From Acidobacteriaceae bacterium (GTDB lineage Bacteria > Acidobacteriota > Terriglobia > Terriglobales > Acidobacteriaceae), in NCBI GenBank assembly GCA_030037545.1, contig JASHRF010000108.1, positions 1 through 64,000 of the forward strand: DNA of 64,000 nt, in the 5' to 3' direction. The position numbers were made by a program, and so were the translations under genes. Below, piece after piece: positions 38,540-48,425 of the stretch (position 1 is its first letter; every line of letters begins with the position of its first letter). Under the pieces are notes generated by a model. It saw only the letters and a program-made list of their open reading frames with translations, had not been told where the DNA came from and searched no databases.

Positions 38540-41500
38540 ATGACCTTCTCCCCCAAGGTCCTTGGGACCCTCCATGCAAATTTTCCTTTCAAGTCCGGGT
38601 TGCGAGCCGTTCTGGCGTTCGTCGCCGTGGGCTTGTTGTGCGCGCCGGTGCTGCAAGCGCAGTTCCGCGCGTCGATTCAGGGCGTAGTGACGGACCCCAG
38701 CGGCGCGGTAATTCCCGGCGCCACGCTCACCCTTACTAACAACGCTACCAACGAGAAGCAAACCACCACCACCGGCGGCGACGGCGTGTATACCTTCAGC
38801 GCTCTGCCGCCCGGTACCTTCACCATCACGGCGGAGCGCCAAGGCTTCACCACTAAAACCTTCAACGATGTGCACATCATCCCCGAGCAGGCCAACTCTT
38901 TCAACATCCAGCTCGCCATCAGCACCAAGCAGACCACGGTGACGGTGAATGCCGCTCAGTTGCCGCTCATCGACACTGAGAACGCCACCATCAGTGCCAC
39001 CATCAGCAGCAATGAAGTGCAGCACATGCCTACCTTCGGGCGCGACGTGTTTCAGCTAAGTCAGCTTGCGCCGGGAACCATCAGCGATATGTCCCAGGCG
39101 GCCGCCGGCGGCACCTACTCGCTTCCTGGCGTGCAATCGGGGGCAGTCGGCCCCTCGGCGAACGGCGGCATCTTCTCCACCGAAAACGGCCCGCAGATGT
39201 TTGCCAACGGCAATCAGTTCGAGAACAACGGCATCCAGGTGGACGGCATCAGCACGGAGAGCGCGGTATGGGGCGGCGCCACAGTGATCACGCCCAGCGA
39301 GCAGTCGGTGGACGACGTCCACATCATGACCAACGAATACGACGCTGAATACGGCCGCTTTTCCGGCTCCCAGATTCAGGTGACCACCAAGAGCGGCACC
39401 AATCATATCCATGGCGACGTGTTCTTCCAGCGCTGGAGCGCAGGCATGAATGCCTACCAGCGCTATAACGGCCCGGAGTTTTATACCGGTTGCGTCGGCA
39501 TCACCGGGCCATGCACGCCTGCGATGCGACTCTTGCAGCGCGACCAGCAGCAGTTCAATCAGGACGGCGCCAGCCTGGGCGGACCGCTCTGGAAGAATCA
39601 TCTCTTCGCCTTCTTCAGCTATGAGGGCGAGCGCAGCGGCGTGATCGAGAACACCTCCACCGGCTGGTACGACACGCCCGCCTTTGACAAGCTGGCCCCC
39701 TCCGGTAGCATCGCGTCCACCTATCTCACCTTCCCTGGCGAGGCTCCTAGCGGCACGTTGGTATCGGTAACCTGCGCGAATGCCGGCCTGGTGCAAAATA
39801 CGAACTGTATGGAGATTACCGGGCAGGGCCTGAACATCGGCTCGCCCTTGACCACTCCGCTGGGCACCCAGGACCCCACCTGGATAAACTCCACCAATCC
39901 TGGCGTGGGTAGCGGCTTGAACGCGACCACTGCCGACATCTCCGAATACACCAGCCTCAATCCGACCACCATCACCGACGATCAGTACAACGGCCGCGTC
40001 GATGCGGATATCACCGGCAAGGATCGCCTTACCGGCACCATCTACTGGGTCCCGGTATCGGAAACTTATTACAATGGCCCGGTGCGGCCCATGGACCTGT
40101 GGCATCACGATGCTATCAACGATGCTTTCACCGGCCTCTGGAACCACATCTTCAGTTCCACGCTGCTGAACGAGGCGCGGGCCAACGCAGCCGGATGGCG
40201 TTGGAACGAGGTGAGCACCAACCCGCAAGCGCCCTTCGGTCTGCCGACCGACCAGGTGGACCAGATGGGCACCGTCACGAGTTTTCAACCCTTCGGCGCG
40301 CCCGGCCCGAGCATCCTGAATCAGTGGACGTTCGGTTACCGCGACATCGTCACCAAGACAAAGGGCCGGCACGACATGAAATTCGGCGGCGAGCTGACGC
40401 GTCTCTACTACCTGAACGACAATCCGCAATCCGCGCGGCCCTCCTATGGGTTCTTCAACGTGTGGGATTTCCTCAATGACGCTCCTTCGTCGGAAAGCGG
40501 AACCTTCAGTCCAACCACCGGCACGCCCATCGATGCCCGCCAGGACGACCGCGAAAACCTGTGGGGCGCGTTTGCGCAAGACAACGTCAAGGTTTCAACG
40601 CGGCTGACAGTGAACCTCGGCATCCGCTACAGCTACTTCGGCTCGCTCTATGCCAAGCAGAACGATATGTTTTCGGTCCGGTTCGGCAGCGGCGCAGCGC
40701 AGCTCACCGGCCTTTATCTCCAGCACGGGAGTAATTTGTGGGTGCCGCAGAAGTGGAACTTCGGGCCGGAGTTCGGATTTGCCTTCAGCCCGCAGGACCG
40801 CATTGTCTTCCGCGGCGGCTTCGGCTTGAACTATAACCAGGAAGAAATCGCCATCTCGGCGAACGTTTTCGCCAACCCCGGCCTCACGGTTTCGCCCAAC
40901 TTCGTGATGAGCACGCCCTCCTCGCCAAATCCCGGCATCGTGTACGGCATCGCCAGCAACATCCACTCCCTCTATGGTTACCCGCCCAATCCCAACGTCA
41001 TTGCCGTGGGGGCCACGGCTTTCGGGCCCAACGGCTTGCCCACCACCGGACAGACTTCGCTGCAGGCCTTCCCCACCGATCTGCCCACCGAGTACGTGAT
41101 GCACTTCTCGCTGGGCATGGAGTACGACCTGGGATGGAGAAATGTGTTCACCCTGGGGTACACAGGCAGCCAGTCGCGCCACACCTTCTTCAACGAGAAC
41201 TTTAATGCAGTCGCTGCAGTTGATGGAATTGCACTGAACCCCTCTGTAAACAACATCGATCTTTACAACAACAACGGGCATGGCAACTACAACTCTATGG
41301 TCGCCACGCTTCGTCACCAGATGTCGCACCAGTTCCAGGTGGAGGCGGATTACAACTGGGCCAAGAGCATGGACACCAGCTCCGCGCCCTACGAGCAGCA
41401 GTATTATCCCTACGACCCGCAGCTCTCCTACGGGCCTTCGGACTACAACGTGGGCAACAGCTTCAAGGCCTTCGGCATGTGGCAGCCCGACTTCTTCCGC

Positions 41501-42106
41501 GGCCATTCCTGGGCGGAGAAGATTGCGGCCAACTGGAACCTGAGCGGGATCTTCAACTGGCACACAGGCTTCCCGTGGCAGCCGGAGTACCCGATCGTGA
41601 GCTCGCCCACCAGCAGTTCGCTCTATTGCAGCAACTGCGGCTACTCCACGCTGCTGCCCGGCGCGTACCTGGGTGGAGCGGGCCGGAACACCAGCAATGC
41701 GGCGTTTAAATCCGGGCCTGGCGTGGGCAACGGCATCAATCTCAACTTCCCCAGCGCTTCTTCCGCTGGAAACGCCTACGCCTACTTCACGCCACCGGCC
41801 TATACGCTTGGACCGGTTTTCCCAGCCCCCGGCGGCCTTCCGCCGCAGAACCCCGGTATCGGCCGAAACTCAATGCCCGGGCCCCGCTACAGGGACTTTG
41901 ACGCGACCGCCTCGAAGACCTTCGGCATGCCCCGATTACGCGAAGGCTCCGGCCTCACGGTGCGCGCCGACGCGTTCAACGTCTTCAACAACCTGAACTT
42001 CAATCCCACCAGCGTTACAAACAACATATCTGCGCCCAATTTCGGCCAGGCTCAGTCCGCGCTCGGCGGTCGCACTCTTACCTTGCAAGCCAACTTCAAC
42101 TTCTGA
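38540..42106 (+). CDS. TonB-dependent outer-membrane receptor with carboxypeptidase-regulatory-like domain (Oar-like)
   Basis: The protein has 1188 residues. A signal peptide (~1-41, ending LQA|Q) is followed by a CarboxypepD_reg-like beta-sandwich (~45-130; GVVTDPSGAVIPGATLTL), a plug domain (~130-270; VDGISTESAVWGG) and a long beta barrel. It ends in LQANFNF with the C-terminal Phe typical of outer-membrane insertion. This is the Oar-like group greatly expanded in Acidobacteriota, thought to import oligosaccharides or peptides. AAGGAG lies nine bases before ATG 38540. The GH39 gene downstream on the same strand suggests glycan uptake, but no SusD-like partner is present. Confidence 0.92.
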   Translation: MTFSPKVLGTLHANFPFKSGLRAVLAFVAVGLLCAPVLQAQFRASIQGVVTDPSGAVIPGATLTLTNNATNEKQTTTTGGDGVYTFSALPPGTFTITAERQGFTTKTFNDVHIIPEQANSFNIQLAISTKQTTVTVNAAQLPLIDTENATISATISSNEVQHMPTFGRDVFQLSQLAPGTISDMSQAAAGGTYSLPGVQSGAVGPSANGGIFSTENGPQMFANGNQFENNGIQVDGISTESAVWGGATVITPSEQSVDDVHIMTNEYDAEYGRFSGSQIQVTTKSGTNHIHGDVFFQRWSAGMNAYQRYNGPEFYTGCVGITGPCTPAMRLLQRDQQQFNQDGASLGGPLWKNHLFAFFSYEGERSGVIENTSTGWYDTPAFDKLAPSGSIASTYLTFPGEAPSGTLVSVTCANAGLVQNTNCMEITGQGLNIGSPLTTPLGTQDPTWINSTNPGVGSGLNATTADISEYTSLNPTTITDDQYNGRVDADITGKDRLTGTIYWVPVSETYYNGPVRPMDLWHHDAINDAFTGLWNHIFSSTLLNEARANAAGWRWNEVSTNPQAPFGLPTDQVDQMGTVTSFQPFGAPGPSILNQWTFGYRDIVTKTKGRHDMKFGGELTRLYYLNDNPQSARPSYGFFNVWDFLNDAPSSESGTFSPTTGTPIDARQDDRENLWGAFAQDNVKVSTRLTVNLGIRYSYFGSLYAKQNDMFSVRFGSGAAQLTGLYLQHGSNLWVPQKWNFGPEFGFAFSPQDRIVFRGGFGLNYNQEEIAISANVFANPGLTVSPNFVMSTPSSPNPGIVYGIASNIHSLYGYPPNPNVIAVGATAFGPNGLPTTGQTSLQAFPTDLPTEYVMHFSLGMEYDLGWRNVFTLGYTGSQSRHTFFNENFNAVAAVDGIALNPSVNNIDLYNNNGHGNYNSMVATLRHQMSHQFQVEADYNWAKSMDTSSAPYEQQYYPYDPQLSYGPSDYNVGNSFKAFGMWQPDFFRGHSWAEKIAANWNLSGIFNWHTGFPWQPEYPIVSSPTSSSLYCSNCGYSTLLPGAYLGGAGRNTSNAAFKSGPGVGNGINLNFPSASSAGNAYAYFTPPAYTLGPVFPAPGGLPPQNPGIGRNSMPGPRYRDFDATASKTFGMPRLREGSGLTVRADAFNVFNNLNFNPTSVTNNISAPNFGQAQSALGGRTLTLQANFNF

Positions 42107-42121
42107 GCGATTTTCCGATCT

Positions 42122-42151
42122 GCGCGGCGAATGTCGCCTCGTTCGCCGCGC
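42122..42151 (+). terminator. Hairpin downstream of the TonB receptor gene
   Basis: GCGCGGCGAA and TTCGCCGCGC form a perfect 10-base-pair stem with a 10-base loop, starting 16 bases after the stop codon. Only a weak T-rich tail (GTTCTTGC) follows, so it is a terminator-like structure and not a canonical intrinsic terminator. Confidence 0.5.
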
Positions 42152-42168
42152 GTTCTTGCAAGTCCCTC

Positions 42169-42198
42169 TGTCATCCTGAACGAAGTGAAGTATCTGCG
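42169..42198 (+). repeat. Copy of a dispersed TCATCCTGA-type intergenic repeat
   Basis: TGTCATCCTGAACGAAGTG followed by AAGTATCTGC matches a short repeat that I recall from many Acidobacteria genomes (TCATCCTGAGCGAAGCGAAG). A diverged copy is at 20252-20283. Confidence 0.5.
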
Positions 42199-42282
42199 TT
42201 GCTCTTTACGCTCTCTGGCAGGAACACCATTCCATGCCCGGCTGCCTGGACCATGAGACCGAGATAAGGAAGGAGGCCCTCC

Positions 42283-43782
42283 ATGCATCGCGGATCTTTC
42301 GTGCCGGCACTTCTACTCGCCGCGCTGGTCATCGTCGCCCCCGCCCCCGCGCACGCGCAGCAGCAGATCGTTATTGACGCTACGGCGCCCACCACGCCCT
42401 TTCCGCATTTCTGGGAAGAGATGTTCGGTTCCGGGCACGCCAATCTGGCCATGCGCGAGAGCTATCGCGACGACCTGCGCGCCGTGAAAAAAGTTGCGGA
42501 CTTCGAGTACGTGCGCTTCCACGGCATTCTCGACGATGAGAACGCCGTCTACAACCTCGACGATCGCTGCAACCCGGTCTACAACTTTGCCTATGTCGAT
42601 CAGATCTACGACGGGCTGTTGAAAAATGGCGTGCGCCCCTTCGTCGAAATCAGCTTCATGCCCAAGAAGCTGGCCTTTAATCCCCTCGACCTGCATGTGT
42701 TCTGGTACCATCCCAACGTCTCGCCGCCCAGGAGCTACACGCAATGGGACGAGCTGATGAAGCACTTCGCCCAGCACCTCGTCGATCGTTACGGAATCGA
42801 CGAAGTAGCCCAATGGTACTTCGAAGTTTGGAACGAGCCCAACATCGACTTCTGGGGCGGAATTCCGCGCCAGCAATCCTACTTCGAGCTCTACGCGCAC
42901 ACCGCCCGCGATTTGAAAAGCGTGAGCCCGCGCCTGCGCGTGGGCGGGCCGGCTACGGCAGCCGCCTCCTGGGTGCCCGAATTTCTCACTTACGTCGCCA
43001 CCAATCATGTCCCCGCCGACTTTGTATCCACGCATGCCTACGCCGACGACACGGTCGAGAATCTTTTCGGCAACCATCAGCCGGTTCCCATGGACGACCG
43101 CGTCTGCCGCGCGCTGGCCAAGGTTCGCGGTCAGATCAAAGCTTCGCCGCTGCCTGATCTGCCGCTTTACCTGACGGAATGGAACGTGCAGGGCGAGGAC
43201 CAGTCGCGCGATACCATCTTTGTGGGGCCGGCGCTTGCCAACACCGTTCGCCAGTGCGACGGGCTGGTAAACATGATGTCGTTCTGGACATTTTCCGATG
43301 TGTTTGAAGAGGGCGGACCGATTCCTCGCCCGTTCGTCGGCATGTTTGGATTGCGCGCCAAGGGCGGAATCGACAAGCCTGCCTACTACGCTTACGGCCT
43401 GCTGCACCGGCTCGGCCATCGACGAATCGCCAATGCCGCCGATGACGCAATCGTAACCAAAACCGCGCCGGGCGGTCTCGCCATCGCGGTGTGGAATCTT
43501 GTCGATCCTGGCAAAGAGGGCGCAAACCAGAGCGTCGCGCTGCGCTTCCGGCATGTTTCTCCGCAGGCGCAAATTACGCTTGAGCGCGTCGACGCCAACC
43601 ATGGCAATGTCCTGCCCAAATACGCAGCCATGGGAAGTCCCATTGACCCCACGCCCGATCAGGTCGAGCAACTGAATCGCGAAACCGCCTTGCCGCTCCC
43701 GCAACCCGCGCATTTGACCGATGGTGCGCTGACGCTCACCCTCACGCCCAATGCTCTGGTACTCGTGGAAGTGCGGCCATAA
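42283..43782 (+). CDS. Secreted GH39 family glycosidase (beta-xylosidase-like)
   Basis: The protein has 499 residues with a signal peptide (~1-25, ending AHA|Q). The GH39 barrel shows the acid/base in VWNEPNIDFWGG at E185 and the nucleophile in LYLTEWNVQ at E299, both Glu present. The C-terminal ~110 residues form the accessory beta-sandwich. GH39 enzymes remove xylose or related sugars with retention of configuration. GGAGG six bases before ATG 42283 decides the start. It probably processes oligosaccharides near the upstream TonB receptor, a link inferred from adjacency only. Confidence 0.88.
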   Translation: MHRGSFVPALLLAALVIVAPAPAHAQQQIVIDATAPTTPFPHFWEEMFGSGHANLAMRESYRDDLRAVKKVADFEYVRFHGILDDENAVYNLDDRCNPVYNFAYVDQIYDGLLKNGVRPFVEISFMPKKLAFNPLDLHVFWYHPNVSPPRSYTQWDELMKHFAQHLVDRYGIDEVAQWYFEVWNEPNIDFWGGIPRQQSYFELYAHTARDLKSVSPRLRVGGPATAAASWVPEFLTYVATNHVPADFVSTHAYADDTVENLFGNHQPVPMDDRVCRALAKVRGQIKASPLPDLPLYLTEWNVQGEDQSRDTIFVGPALANTVRQCDGLVNMMSFWTFSDVFEEGGPIPRPFVGMFGLRAKGGIDKPAYYAYGLLHRLGHRRIANAADDAIVTKTAPGGLAIAVWNLVDPGKEGANQSVALRFRHVSPQAQITLERVDANHGNVLPKYAAMGSPIDPTPDQVEQLNRETALPLPQPAHLTDGALTLTLTPNALVLVEVRP

Positions 43783-43916
43783 CAGCCCATGGCGAAGGTC
43801 CAAATTTGAAAGGGCACGACTTCAGTCGAGCCGATAAGGCCGGCAAAAACGGCGAGGGCTTTAGCCCTTGAGGGATGGTCCCATCGCGGGTCCGATTGGT
43901 GCGACGGGTTCAAGCC

Positions 43917-46900
43917 TCACGTCGCCCGCAGCGGCGCAAACTCCTCCAGCCGCGCCTTCAGCACTGCGCGGCTGATGGGTGTTTCGTGCAATAGCAGTTC
44001 CGCCGCCTGCACCAGCGGATTTCCATGGAACCACTTTTGCACCACGTTATCGCGCAGCAGGTTGGTAATGGCCAGCAGCGACATGCCCTGGTGATGCGCC
44101 ATCCACTCCCGCACCAACTCCGGCTTGCGCAGCGAGCCCATGTAATCCGCCGCTTCGTAAAATCCGTATGCGCCCACCCAGCCCAGATTGGCCATGCGGC
44201 GCAGATTCGCAAGCGCCCGCGCGGTATTCGCGCCCAGCGCCAGAAAGGTCGAATAGGGCGAGATCACCGGTCCGGCATTGGCCTCGAACCACAACGCGAT
44301 GCGCGGCACGCCGTAGGCGAAATAGTGGTAATGACCCTCGGCATTGCGCTGCGCGGCGCCTGACTCCGAGATCCCCCAGGGAATCCCGAGACCGGCCGCG
44401 AACGCCTGCTGCACGTGCACTACCGCGTCCTGCGTGCGCGCCATCATGGTCCCCGGGTAGCTGCGCATCCACAGCGCCGGCATCAGGTATTCAAACATGG
44501 TGCCCGTCCACGAGAGCAGCAGAAAGCGCCCGTACGCGTAAGTATGATCGCGCGCCAGCTTGTACCAGCTCTGGTGCGGCAGGTCGCCGCGCGCAATGGC
44601 CAGGAAGGTGGCAATCCGCGCCTCCGATGCAATCATGTCGTAACTGGCGCTATGAATCTGCGCCGCCCCGCGCTCATACCCGATGGAAAGCATCTGCCGG
44701 TCCCGGTTGACCAGGAATGCGAAATCGGTGTCTTCGGCAATGCGCGCCGCATCCTGTTCCACCGCGCCCAGATTGGCGAACAGCGTGCGCAGGTTCTGCA
44801 TCGCCGCAGGCAGCAGGATGCGCAGCCGGTCGGCGAGAATCGCCAGGCTCCGATCTTCGTTCAGCACATTCTGCGCGCGCAGCAGGCGGGCGCCCAGCGC
44901 CTCGGCAAACGGCAGCGCGTCCTTGATCGGCAACGCATAGCTCTTGTCGTCCAGGGCCAACAGCGCAATCGAGCGCAGCGGCGCGAACTCCGGCAGCGCC
45001 CAGGGCAGAAAATCGTGGATCAGCTTGACGATCGCATCCACGCGCCGCCTGGTTTCCACCAGCCACCATGCGTCGTGCTCGGGGCCGGAGGCAGGAGTGC
45101 CGGCTTGCCCCATGGCCTCCTGCGCGCCAGGCAGCCAATGAATCCACTCCTCCAGGGTTGCGGATTCCGACGGCAACGAGAATCCCGGAATCGACCCCCA
45201 AATTTTCTTTTCCTTACGCAACACGCGAACGTAAGCACGCAATCCCGAGAACAATTGCGGCCTCAGCAGCGGTTTGCGTGCCACGTCCATCGCGCCAATG
45301 TGCAGCGTGTACAACGAAGCCACCAGATTCCCGCTGTCGACCGCCGAAACAAAGGGCGGGTTGCCCAGAACCTGCAGCGTTTTGGTGTCATACCAGTTGT
45401 AAAGATGGCCGTGAAATTTTTCCAGACGCAGAATGGTTTCGAGACTCGAGCGGCTAAGCGCGGTAAACTCCGGCGCGGTCAGATAGCCCAGCTCGCAGGC
45501 TGCCTGCCGCGCATTCAACAACAGGCCAACGTTGGTGGGCGAAACGCGCGCCGCTTCCGCCAATCCGTCTTCTTGTACGTTGTCGGGAATTAGAAAATTG
45601 TGCCGCTCCGCGCCATACTCGTGAAAGTAACGCCAGATGCGCAGCGCATGTTCGCACAGCAGCTCGCGGTCGCCGGACGAAAGCGGCTGCCGTTCCCGCG
45701 GCGGCCGGTTGAGCCAGATGGTAACGGGGTTGGAGAGTGCCCATAGAACCAGAATCGGCAATGCGCAGAGGATCGCGTCGCGCCGCGCCGACCCGGCCCA
45801 GATGAGCACGCCCAATGCCGCAACGAATACCGGCATCAACCCCAGGTAGCGATCGATGGGCGTGCGTCTTGCCCGCTGCAGCTCCGACTGATACGCCGTT
45901 TCCCACTCCAGCAGCCGCTCGCCGGTGATGAACCGCCGCACCAGCGACCTGACAATGGCGTCCAGCGCCATCAGCGCTTCATGGGGCAGGAAGACCAGGT
46001 GCAGGAGCGCAACCAACAGCGCGTGCCCGAATCCTGAGACCGCTTCCTCCACTCTTCCCTTCTGTCCACTCGCCCAGGCGCGCCCGAGTCCAAATCCAAA
46101 TTGCGCCACGGTGGGGAAAAACAGCAGGAACAGCGGAGCCAGCGTCCAGTAAAGCGGGCCTCCGGGCAACACCAGCCAGCCCACCACAAAGAGCAGAAAC
46201 AAAAACGGGTCCACCAGCGAACGGCGCAGGTTGTCCAGAATCTTCCAGCGCGAAATGTCGGAGATGGGGTTGGGAACCGAGCGCCCGGCCTCGTCGCGCA
46301 CCCGAGAAATCATCCACGGCAAAATCTGCCAATCGCCGCGCACCCAGCGATGCTTGCGGCGAATGTAGGCGCTATAGTGCGATGGATAATCGTCCACTAC
46401 TTCGATATCGGTGGCCAGGCCCACGCGCGCATACGCGCCTTCAATCAGGTCGTGGCTGAGCAGAGCATTGCGCGGAAAACGCCGGTCGAGCACGGCATGA
46501 AGCGTAGCCGCTTCGTAAATTCCTTTTCCCGTAAAAATGCCTTCGCGAAACAGATCCTGGTAGGCGTCGGAAATGGCGCGTGTGTAAATATCGAAACCAT
46601 TCTGGCCGGAATAAATCGCCGCCAGACGCGATTGCGCGGACGACCGCACTGCGACACTTACGCGCGGCTGCAGGATTCCGTAACCGTCGGTGACGATGCG
46701 CCGCTGGGGGTCGATCACCGCTTGATTGAGCGGGTGCGCAATGGCCCCGGCCAGCCCCGCTGCGGTTCCGTGCGGCAGTTGGGTGTCGGAATCCAGCGTG
46801 AGAATGTAGCGCACCGCCCGCAGCACATCCACACGGCCGGCCTTGATGGGAAAGGCGTCGAAGCTTCCGGCCAGCAGCTTGTTCAGGTCCAGCAGCTTGC

Positions 46901-48419
46901 CGCGCTTGCGCTCCCAGCCCATCCACACACCCTGGCGCGTATTGAATATGCGATGCCGGTGCAAGAACAGAAACCTGCCGTTACGCGGCGAGCTGTAACG
47001 CGCATTCAGGTCGTTAATCAGTCGCACCGCCAGTTCCACCAGCGGATGCGAGTCGTTCTCCCGCGGCTTGCTCACCGAGTCGGGCAAATCGGTCAGCAGC
47101 GCGAAGTGCAGGTTCGGCTCACGATTGGCCAGAAAGCGCACTTCCAGATCGTTGACCAGCTCGTGCACCTGTTTCTCGTTCAGCAACAGCGACGGCACAG
47201 CCACCAGCGTCGTGCAATCGGCCGGAATTCCCCGGCTGAAGTCCAGCTTCGGCAATCGTTCCGGATCGATAAACGACGTGATGGCGTTGTTGATCAGGTC
47301 AACCGCGTCCTGCGTGGCGGGAATCACCAACAGCACAATCGTGATAATGAATCCGGCCGCGCGCGCCATCACCGGCACGATCGGAAACAGCACTGCGGCC
47401 ATGAACAATAGGGTGAAGATCTGGATTCCGCCCAGGAAGAACTCTTCTCCGTGCTGGCGTACAAACAGGCGGATGCGGAACGCCACCGTGGGGTGAAAGC
47501 CGGTGCGCCGCGCCAGCAATGGAAACCCCTTATCGACCAGGTAATAGCCCACGTGAATGCGGCGACGCTGCACGCGCGCATCCGCAACCTGCTGCCCTGT
47601 GCCCTGCCGCGCCAGGTCCAGCACCGCCTTCGCCACCTGCGTCTCCGTGCAGTCGGAGCGCCGCGCCACCAGCGCAATGCGCCGCCGGTACAGCTCGCGG
47701 CTCTCGAAGTCCATCTGCGCGTAAGCTCCGGCAGGGTCCTGACGCAGTAGCGCATCGAGAACAATGAGCGGTTCGATCAGATATTCCCAATCGGTGTTGG
47801 TGATGGCGCGCAAGCTCTTGATGTGCTCCATCAGCGCGGATGCGGAAGCCCGCTCCCGCGTGCGCAACAACGCCCGCGACTCCGCCAGCAGCCATTCCAG
47901 GAGTACAAAGCGCAGGAACGAACTGAGATTCCATAGCTCGTCCACGTTCAGCGGCTCGTGCTCCTGAATCGCGCGCACGAATCCACTGAATGCCGGCCCC
48001 GAAAACACGCCTTCCACTGCGGCCAGATACGTGCCGGCCACGGTGGCCGCGCGCGGCTCTTCCTGCTTGCTCGCCACCATCACCCGGGGCAGGCACGCAA
48101 TGGCTCGCGGCCGGTCCGCGACCGAGCCCAGCGCCGAGCGCAGCAGCCGGTGACTGGCGCCCAGTTCCAGCAGCGCCCCGCGATACGCCGTTTGCGCCGC
48201 ATCGTCCGTCACCTCGGGAACCGGGTGCCGCGCCAGCTCGCGCTCCAGCTCCACAAGGCTGCGACGCGCAGCGCGCACCCGGGCCATGAAGCTGAAGCGC
48301 ATGCTGGGCCGCGGGATGACCTCCCAGGCCGCAGCCGCCATGGCCGCCTCCTTGAGCCGCATCCCTGCCTCCGGCTCGTAAGCTTCACGCGACTCGAGAT
48401 TCAATGCAGTTTGACTCAT
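43917..48419 (-). CDS. Short cyclic beta-1,2-glucan synthase-like protein (GT84 plus GH189-like domains, no GH94)
   Basis: The protein has 1500 residues. An N-terminal region of ~320 residues is followed by two membrane segments (~330-390), a GT84-type glycosyltransferase with LTLDSDTQLP near 540, about five more membrane segments (740-930), and a C-terminal glucoamylase-like domain (~960-1480; VSPTNVGLLLNARQAACELGYL, SWTGTMFEYLMP). Cyclic beta-1,2-glucan synthases (NdvB/Cgs) are ~2800 residues and continue with a GH94 phosphorylase half that sets chain length. Here the protein stops right at that boundary. I infer a beta-1,2-glucan polymerase that may still cyclise via the GH189-like domain. 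It starts 6 bases after the ABC exporter gene. Confidence 0.88.
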   Translation of the reverse strand: MSQTALNLESREAYEPEAGMRLKEAAMAAAAWEVIPRPSMRFSFMARVRAARRSLVELERELARHPVPEVTDDAAQTAYRGALLELGASHRLLRSALGSVADRPRAIACLPRVMVASKQEEPRAATVAGTYLAAVEGVFSGPAFSGFVRAIQEHEPLNVDELWNLSSFLRFVLLEWLLAESRALLRTRERASASALMEHIKSLRAITNTDWEYLIEPLIVLDALLRQDPAGAYAQMDFESRELYRRRIALVARRSDCTETQVAKAVLDLARQGTGQQVADARVQRRRIHVGYYLVDKGFPLLARRTGFHPTVAFRIRLFVRQHGEEFFLGGIQIFTLLFMAAVLFPIVPVMARAAGFIITIVLLVIPATQDAVDLINNAITSFIDPERLPKLDFSRGIPADCTTLVAVPSLLLNEKQVHELVNDLEVRFLANREPNLHFALLTDLPDSVSKPRENDSHPLVELAVRLINDLNARYSSPRNGRFLFLHRHRIFNTRQGVWMGWERKRGKLLDLNKLLAGSFDAFPIKAGRVDVLRAVRYILTLDSDTQLPHGTAAGLAGAIAHPLNQAVIDPQRRIVTDGYGILQPRVSVAVRSSAQSRLAAIYSGQNGFDIYTRAISDAYQDLFREGIFTGKGIYEAATLHAVLDRRFPRNALLSHDLIEGAYARVGLATDIEVVDDYPSHYSAYIRRKHRWVRGDWQILPWMISRVRDEAGRSVPNPISDISRWKILDNLRRSLVDPFLFLLFVVGWLVLPGGPLYWTLAPLFLLFFPTVAQFGFGLGRAWASGQKGRVEEAVSGFGHALLVALLHLVFLPHEALMALDAIVRSLVRRFITGERLLEWETAYQSELQRARRTPIDRYLGLMPVFVAALGVLIWAGSARRDAILCALPILVLWALSNPVTIWLNRPPRERQPLSSGDRELLCEHALRIWRYFHEYGAERHNFLIPDNVQEDGLAEAARVSPTNVGLLLNARQAACELGYLTAPEFTALSRSSLETILRLEKFHGHLYNWYDTKTLQVLGNPPFVSAVDSGNLVASLYTLHIGAMDVARKPLLRPQLFSGLRAYVRVLRKEKKIWGSIPGFSLPSESATLEEWIHWLPGAQEAMGQAGTPASGPEHDAWWLVETRRRVDAIVKLIHDFLPWALPEFAPLRSIALLALDDKSYALPIKDALPFAEALGARLLRAQNVLNEDRSLAILADRLRILLPAAMQNLRTLFANLGAVEQDAARIAEDTDFAFLVNRDRQMLSIGYERGAAQIHSASYDMIASEARIATFLAIARGDLPHQSWYKLARDHTYAYGRFLLLSWTGTMFEYLMPALWMRSYPGTMMARTQDAVVHVQQAFAAGLGIPWGISESGAAQRNAEGHYHYFAYGVPRIALWFEANAGPVISPYSTFLALGANTARALANLRRMANLGWVGAYGFYEAADYMGSLRKPELVREWMAHHQGMSLLAITNLLRDNVVQKWFHGNPLVQAAELLLHETPISRAVLKARLEEFAPLRAT

Positions 48420-48425
48420 CGTCCC

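Noticed and set aside
39056-40579. Long minus-strand frame opposite the TonB receptor
   Set aside because: No ribosome binding site, no family features, and it lies wholly inside a clear receptor gene.
42313-43803. Long minus-strand frame opposite the GH39 gene
   Set aside because: Antisense of a gene with both catalytic Glu residues intact.
46101-47411. Plus-strand frame opposite the glucan synthase
   Set aside because: His/Gln/Arg-rich antisense sequence without protein features.
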